A stretch of 8,963 nt of DNA from positions 1 through 8,963 of the forward strand of contig JAISOR010000109.1 of assembly GCA_031275535.1 (NCBI GenBank), read 5' to 3'. The notes beneath the pieces are model-generated. The model ran no database searches. It was not told where the DNA came from and was given only the letters and a program-made list of their open reading frames with translations. Shown one piece after another: positions 5,427 through 8,963 of this stretch (its first letter is position 1; every line of letters starts with the position of its first letter). This stretch comes from Treponema sp. GTDB taxonomy: Bacteria > Spirochaetota > Spirochaetia > Treponematales > Breznakiellaceae. A program made the position numbers and the translations under genes.

Positions 5427-6594
5427 GGGACGGGTCCCCGAAACTGTCGGGTTTTGAAACCGGCTCGTTCAGCTCCAGGATAACCGTATGCAGCTTGCGC
5501 TGCAGGGCCGCCGCCAGATCCGGGTCCGTCAGGGCCGCCGCCATTTTCTGCAAATAGTCCAGGGTTTCCGGCAGATCCGGAACTTTCCTGCCCGGAACAG
5601 CCTTCGGGGCCTCCCCCGCTTCCGGGGAAGGTTCCTTCTCCCGAAGTTCCCGAAGGATGCCGTTGCGCCCTTCCAGAACCGCGATAAGGTATTCCATACT
5701 GAGCCGGGCGTCGCTGTGGAGAAAGAAGTCCCGGGCCCGGGGGGGAAGGGCGCCGGTCATGTTCTTTAAATACCGTATGAGGTCCAGGGTGGTTTTGGAG
5801 GAAATGGACAGCCCCTTTTCTTGGGGCGCCGCCTCCGGAGGAAGCTCCCCGGGAATCTCATTCCCCTTACCCTCATCCTTGGGCTCGATAAAGAGGAATT
5901 CCGGTTCTTCATCAAACAGCGGGGCCCCGTTATCCTGAGGTTTGCCGGCCAGCTCCAGGTTGGCCGCGGCTATGGCATAGCGGGGATCCGCAGCCAGGGC
6001 CTGGCGGTATTTTTCAACCGCCTCCGCCTGCCTGCCCTGGGCGGCCAGGACCACCCCCATATTGTTCAGGATCGCCTGGCGGCCGGGGTGATCCCCCAGG
6101 ATCCGGGCGAAGGTTTCCAGGGCTTTGGGGGGGAAGCCCTGCTTAAACTGGGTGATCCCCAGCTTGTTATAGGCCGGTATATACCCATCGTCTAATTCCG
6201 CTACCTTGGCATAGGCCATGGACGCAGCCTTGTAGTTCCCCAGCCGTTCGTGAATCGCGCCGATGTTGTAGTATAATTCGGTTCTGGTGGGATTCGTGTC
6301 AATAGCATCCAGCAGGGTCCCCAGGGCGTCCTGGAGTTTATCCTGCCGGCCGTAGATCACCCCGAGGTTATTCCAGGCCGCCGCGTCCGGGGAGGCCGCG
6401 GTCAGGGCCGTAAAATCCCCCTCCGCTTCGGGGAGTTTCCCCAGCTTGGCCAGGACCGTTCCCCGGAGGAACCGGGCATCCCGGTTATCCGGAGCCGTAT
6501 CAAGGCAATTTGTAAGCAGCCCTTCGGCTTCCGCCAAATTACCTGCCCGGAGGGCGTTTCGGGCCTGGGCAGCTATATCGTCACAAGAACTCAT
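5407..6594 (-). CDS. Tetratricopeptide-repeat protein
   Basis: The protein has 395 residues and no signal peptide, so it is probably cytoplasmic. Residues about 4-208 form six consecutive 34-residue TPR units with the usual A/G-A pattern, for example WNNLGVIYGRQDKLQDAL, YYNIGAIHERLGNYKAA and LNNMGVVLAAQGRQAEAV. An acidic/proline-rich linker (about 215-265) follows, then a helical C-terminal region (about 265-380) with LDLIRYLKNMTGALP and TLDYLQKMAAAL. TPR arrays act as protein-protein docking platforms. The ATG (6592-6594) overlaps the TGA of the upstream lectin-like gene as ATGA, with AAGGA upstream, so translation is probably coupled and the two products are made together. The 3' end overlaps the converging DUF4838-like gene by 20 bp. 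The partner is unknown. Confidence 0.9.
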   Translation of the reverse strand: MSSCDDIAAQARNALRAGNLAEAEGLLTNCLDTAPDNRDARFLRGTVLAKLGKLPEAEGDFTALTAASPDAAAWNNLGVIYGRQDKLQDALGTLLDAIDTNPTRTELYYNIGAIHERLGNYKAASMAYAKVAELDDGYIPAYNKLGITQFKQGFPPKALETFARILGDHPGRQAILNNMGVVLAAQGRQAEAVEKYRQALAADPRYAIAAANLELAGKPQDNGAPLFDEEPEFLFIEPKDEGKGNEIPGELPPEAAPQEKGLSISSKTTLDLIRYLKNMTGALPPRARDFFLHSDARLSMEYLIAVLEGRNGILRELREKEPSPEAGEAPKAVPGRKVPDLPETLDYLQKMAAALTDPDLAAALQRKLHTVILELNEPVSKPDSFGDPSLNPAEG

Positions 6595-8222
6595 TCCATC
6601 ATCCTTAGGGGCCGCGCGGATACTTCCCGGGAAAAGGGTCCGGGCGCATCGTCCTCCGATTGATTATAGGCGGCCACTGAGAAGAAGTATAAGCTACCAT
6701 TCCGTAGTCCATCAAGACGGATGGAGGTGCGTTTCCCCACATTTATGGGGGACGGCCCCAGGACGGCGGCCTCTCCGAAATATTCACCCGATGAGGCGCC
6801 GTAATAAACCAAATATCCCCCCACCCCCGGATCAGGATTCGCCCTCCAGGAAAGCTCCACCGCCCCGTCCCGGGCAATGGCGCTTACCAGCGTTGGCGGC
6901 CGGGGGGGCTCGTTGGGTTTGTAGACTATCCGCAGTTCATCCAGATACGGGGTGGTTTCACCGTCCCCGCTGGGATAAAACACCGCGGCGAGCTGGACGA
7001 ACCGCCCCCGGAGGGCCGGGGGAAGCTCCCCCCCGGGGGTAACGGGAAGCCACTCCGATTCATCGGTCCAGCTGTAGGGGTTGTTTCCGGCCCGGATAAA
7101 GAGCTGCATGGCGGAGCTGTCGGGAAAAAAGAAGCCCCCGGTTCCGGCATATTCGTGGTAAATGCGCCCCCCCGCGCCAAAGGCCCCGGCGGCGGAAAAC
7201 CTGCCCCCCCGGGCCTCAACCTTGAGGACCCCGGAGTCGCGTTCCCCCAGATCCAGGGGACGGGTTTCGACCCTGCCCCCCTCCCGGGGGTAGCGGGCCA
7301 GGGGGGGATTTTCTATATACCGGCTGTAGGTCCGCAGTTCATCCATTATGCCCGTGTAATGCCCCCCCAGGACAAGGCGGCCCTCCCGCCCTATCACCGG
7401 GAGGTACACTTCTCCCCCTTCCCTGCCGGTGGCGGTGGCGTAGGCGGTCCCCTCAAGTTTCCCGTTAACCAGGTATTCCACGATCCCCGTATCCGAATCA
7501 AACCGGATAAGGTGGTGGCTCCAGGTTTGGGGAACCACCGGGGCGATGGAGCTCAGGGAAAGGGCCGGCCGCAGGGTATCGCCGGGATTGGAAAAAAAGT
7601 CCCGAAAGGTCCAGTGGAGCCGGTTTTTTATAAACATCCCTTCGATGCGCTGATGAACCGCGGCCCCAGAGGGGGTCCGGCGAATCGAATTCCAGGAGAG
7701 GATCTGTTCCCCTTGATCCACGTTAAAGGGGTAAAGCCAAAATTCTATGCTGAAATCCCTGACCGGCCGTCCGGGGGCCAAGAGGGCCTCCGGTTCCCGG
7801 GGAAAAATCGTCAGCCCCGGCTCCCCTTCCCCGGAAAAGTGAGCCGCTCCGGCTCCTTCCTTGGCCCACCGTTGATCCGCCGCCCGCAGGGACGGCGAGG
7901 CGCTCACCTGGTAATTTCCGGCGCGGTCTGCAAACAGCCCGGGCCTTCCCTCGTCAAAGGAGACGATCATGTCCGGGGGGGACTCCGGCCCGGCTTCATC
8001 CCGGAGCCTGCCCGGGGTAAGGGCCAACACCGGATTGGGCCGTATCAGGGGGACTTCCGCCACCCGGATTCGTTTCTCCACCGAATTCCAGCCCGAACCG
8101 GCCCCCAGCACCAGGGTTTTCTCCCCCAGCCCGTAGGCGCCGCCGGCGATCATACAACCCGCCGCAACCAGGCCCCCAAAAAACACCGCTTTTCCCACCC
8201 TGTCCCGGCACATACGGACCAT
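6591..8222 (-). CDS. Exported LamG-like / fibronectin type III protein
   Basis: This is a 543-residue cell-envelope or secreted protein. I start it at the ATG 8220-8222 because GGGAG lies 8 nt upstream; a TTG at 8258 would add 12 residues but has no ribosome binding site and falls in a hairpin. The N-terminus (RDRVGK, then a hydrophobic stretch to about residue 31) is an export signal. AAGC at 20-23 could act as a loose spirochaetal lipobox, or signal peptidase I could cut after AYG31. Residues about 85-305 are a concanavalin-like LamG/lectin fold (DFSIEFWLYP, WSHHLIRFDSDTGIVEYLVNGKLEG, GIMDELRTYSRYI). About 306-440 is a further beta-rich region ending YLDELRIVYKP. About 445-538 is a fibronectin III domain (AVELSWRANPDPGVGGYLVYYG, LRNGSLYFFSVAAYN). 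Such modules bind carbohydrate or mediate adhesion. It is first in an operon with the TPR gene (ATGA overlap). The ligand is unknown. Confidence 0.88.
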   Translation of the reverse strand: MVRMCRDRVGKAVFFGGLVAAGCMIAGGAYGLGEKTLVLGAGSGWNSVEKRIRVAEVPLIRPNPVLALTPGRLRDEAGPESPPDMIVSFDEGRPGLFADRAGNYQVSASPSLRAADQRWAKEGAGAAHFSGEGEPGLTIFPREPEALLAPGRPVRDFSIEFWLYPFNVDQGEQILSWNSIRRTPSGAAVHQRIEGMFIKNRLHWTFRDFFSNPGDTLRPALSLSSIAPVVPQTWSHHLIRFDSDTGIVEYLVNGKLEGTAYATATGREGGEVYLPVIGREGRLVLGGHYTGIMDELRTYSRYIENPPLARYPREGGRVETRPLDLGERDSGVLKVEARGGRFSAAGAFGAGGRIYHEYAGTGGFFFPDSSAMQLFIRAGNNPYSWTDESEWLPVTPGGELPPALRGRFVQLAAVFYPSGDGETTPYLDELRIVYKPNEPPRPPTLVSAIARDGAVELSWRANPDPGVGGYLVYYGASSGEYFGEAAVLGPSPINVGKRTSIRLDGLRNGSLYFFSVAAYNQSEDDAPGPFSREVSARPLRMME

Positions 8223-8230
8223 ACGCCACA

Positions 8231-8235
8231 CTCCC
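8231..8235 (-). promoter_or_regulatory. Ribosome binding site deciding the lectin/FN3 start
   Basis: GGGAG on the minus strand sits 8 nt before the ATG at 8220-8222. No comparable site precedes the upstream TTG at 8256-8258, so the ATG is favoured. Confidence 0.6.
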
Positions 8236-8250
8236 AGGTTAAACCGAGCA

Positions 8251-8277
8251 TTTCCCAAAAACTGAAGTTTTGGGAAA
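8251..8277. repeat. TTTCCCAAAA hairpin, copy 2
   Basis: A 10-bp perfect stem (TTTCCCAAAA at 8251-8260, TTTTGGGAAA at 8268-8277) has a 7-nt loop, ACTGAAG, and is followed by GCCTCA. It is nearly identical to the element at 2782-2810. It lies about 30 bp upstream of the lectin-like start codon, so it would be in that gene's leader if transcription begins further right. Confidence 0.6.
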
Positions 8278-8313
8278 GCCTCAACCTATAGTACTTTATC
8301 GGCAGGGGAAAAC

Positions 8314-8504
8314 CGCCGCTTGAGCTCGGGACGGGCTCATACCGGGCGGGGCCGGGAATTCCCCGGTTCACTCACCTGTAGACTCCGCCTCCGCAGCCCG
8401 GGAACCTCCGGTTCCTTAGGTCTGCGCCGGCGGGGAATTCCAGAAGCGTTCACCGGGGAATTCCCGGCCCCGCCCGGCCGTGGTTGATCCGGGCTCAAGC
8501 GGCG
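8314..8504. repeat. Nested ~190-bp palindrome (BIME-like)
   Basis: Four concentric stems share a centre near 8409. The outer stem is CGCCGCTTGAGC (8314-8325) with GCTCAAGCGGCG (8493-8504), 12 bp perfect and continuing 4 bp with one G-T. The main stem is a perfect 26-bp inverted repeat, 8342-8367 with 8452-8477. An inner stem pairs 8386-8396 with 8422-8432 (9 of 11). The core hairpin is GGAACC-TCC-GGTTCC (8401-8415). The main arms are themselves almost palindromic around GGGAATTCCC. Unpaired spacers are 11-16 nt and nearly equal on both sides. It lies between the lectin-like operon and the 3' end of the right transposase-like copy. Confidence 0.85.
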
Positions 8505-8535
8505 CCGAGGCGGGGGAAGGAAGGGCCGGGTCCTC

Positions 8536-8559
8536 CGGAACCAAGCGCGCTTGGTTCCG
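8536..8559. repeat. Perfect 24-bp palindrome
   Basis: CGGAACCAAGCG (8536-8547) is followed without a loop by its exact reverse complement CGCTTGGTTCCG (8548-8559). It stands between the large nested palindrome and the repeat boundary at 8575. No T-run follows on either strand, so it is not an ordinary terminator. Confidence 0.7.
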
Positions 8560-8574
8560 TGATCCGGGGGCATA

Positions 8575-8963
8575 GGGCTAAACTTGACCCATAATTCAGG
8601 GGGCTTTACCTTTCAGGACGGATCTTTCCCCCTGGACGCCTTTTGCTTGGGACAGAAACGATGGTTAGCTCAGGCTCCGGGGCGGATTTCCGGGCTTTAG
8701 CCGGGCGCGGGGGCCAAATAGAGGGGGGAATTGGGAGAAAAAGCGGGGTTTGCCGCTGATTTCCCACCATGGGGGCTGACCCCATAGTTCCAAACCCCAA
8801 GGCCCCTGGCCGCCTTCCCCTCTCCAGCCGGCATTTCCTCCGTCAGCTCAGGCTCCCCGTCCAGAATCCGCGACCAATACCGGTCCCCCCAGATGTGCCC
8901 GATCCGCCCCGTCAGCCGGTTGTACCGCTGGGCAAAGGTCTGCTTCAGCCACTGCATGATCGC
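8575..8963 (-). repeat. Right copy of long inverted repeat
   Basis: The reverse complement of this segment matches 194-579 throughout, from the window edge to GGGTCAAGTTTAGCCC at 8590-8575. Beyond that point the two flanks differ. Substitutions are scattered and there are small length differences, which suggests two old family members rather than a recent duplication. Confidence 0.85.
8697..8963 (-). CDS. Second transposase-like copy, 5' end outside window
   Basis: The visible 89 codons are the C-terminal part of the same RAYT-like family: AIMQWLKQTFAQRYNRLTGRI, then GHIWGDRYWSRILDGEPELTEEM and a Gly/Pro tail with GVSPHGGK. The frame is open to the right window edge, so the N-terminal half, including the region of the lost HUH motif, is not visible. 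The stop (complement of TTA, 8697-8699) aligns with that of the left copy, and the reading frame has been preserved despite many substitutions. This hints at selection, or at recent activity of the family, rather than decay. Confidence 0.65.
   Translation of the reverse strand, partial: AIMQWLKQTFAQRYNRLTGRIGHIWGDRYWSRILDGEPELTEEMPAGEGKAARGLGVWNYGVSPHGGKSAANPAFSPNSPLYLAPAPG

Larger units (their letters stand above)
8223..8574. other. Palindrome-filled region upstream of the lectin/TPR operon
   Basis: No gene is seen in these 352 bases. Consecutive symmetrical elements (8251-8277, 8314-8504, 8536-8559) occupy about 240 bp. A TACTAT on the minus strand (8288-8293) could be a -10 element for the operon, but no good -35 accompanies it. 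Confidence 0.6.

Noticed and set aside
6446..7042. Plus-strand open frame across the TPR/lectin junction.
   Set aside because: It is antisense to two coupled genes, very Arg/Pro-rich, and has no ribosome binding site.
8223..8258. TTG start adding 12 residues to the lectin/FN3 protein.
   Set aside because: The extra residues would precede a normal signal peptide, the TTG lies in the stem of a hairpin and lacks a ribosome binding site, while the ATG at 8222 has GGGAG at 8 nt.
7155..8291. Long plus-strand open frame of 378 codons opposite the lectin/FN3 gene.
   Set aside because: The minus-strand gene has a signal sequence and two recognisable beta domains. The opposite frame is Gly/Pro-rich noise and runs into the hairpin at 8251-8277.
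8536..8559. Rho-independent terminator for the right transposase-like gene.
   Set aside because: The palindrome has no loop and no T-run follows on either strand.

Overview
The window is a GC-rich chromosomal segment with six complete protein genes, bracketed by two inverted copies of a REP-associated (Y1-like) transposase relative. Protein style suggests a spirochaete of the Treponema group, perhaps a gut-symbiont (termite-type) lineage. This rests on the transposase-like family (KPxDG...IMQxLKQTFAxRYN...GHIWGDRYWSRI), the DUF4838-like protein and the TPR/lectin-like pair. It is recognition from memory and was not checked by any search. No rRNA, tRNA, CRISPR array or classical insertion sequence is visible.

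Layout from left to right. 2-460 (+) is the 3' part of the transposase-like gene, and its nucleotide repeat runs on to 579. 625-2436 (-) is glutamine-dependent NAD+ synthetase (nadE). 2437-2911 is a divergent intergenic region full of hairpins, with a good sigma70-type promoter for the next gene. 2912-3793 (+) is a YmdB-family metallophosphoesterase. 3783-4247 (-) is an uncharacterised 154-residue protein overlapping it tail to tail. 4374-5426 (+) is a DUF4838-like protein. 5407-6594 (-) is a cytoplasmic TPR protein. 6591-8222 (-) is an exported LamG-like/fibronectin-III protein, which lies upstream of the TPR gene and is coupled to it by an ATGA overlap. 8223-8574 is packed with palindromes, and 8575-8963 is the second transposase-like copy, inverted.

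How the genes relate: nadE (NAD biosynthesis) and the YmdB-like enzyme are divergently transcribed housekeeping-type genes. The lectin/FN3 and TPR genes form a two-gene operon read on the minus strand. The DUF4838-like gene converges on that operon and overlaps it by 20 bp. Nothing visible unites all genes in one pathway.

The most unusual content is the palindromic repeat network. It includes a nested palindrome of about 190 bp centred near 8409 with a perfect 26-bp inverted repeat, a 24-bp perfect palindrome at 8536-8559, and a hairpin cluster at 2538-2700 that shares cores with both the transposase-like frame and the large palindrome. In-frame insertions also occur in two enzymes. nadE carries a perfect 13-bp-stem palindrome in its interdomain linker, and the YmdB-like gene carries about 34 extra residues resembling the tail of the transposase-like repeat. 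Together these suggest a REP/RAYT-like system whose elements also enter reading frames, and whose transposase relative appears to have lost its HUH histidines.
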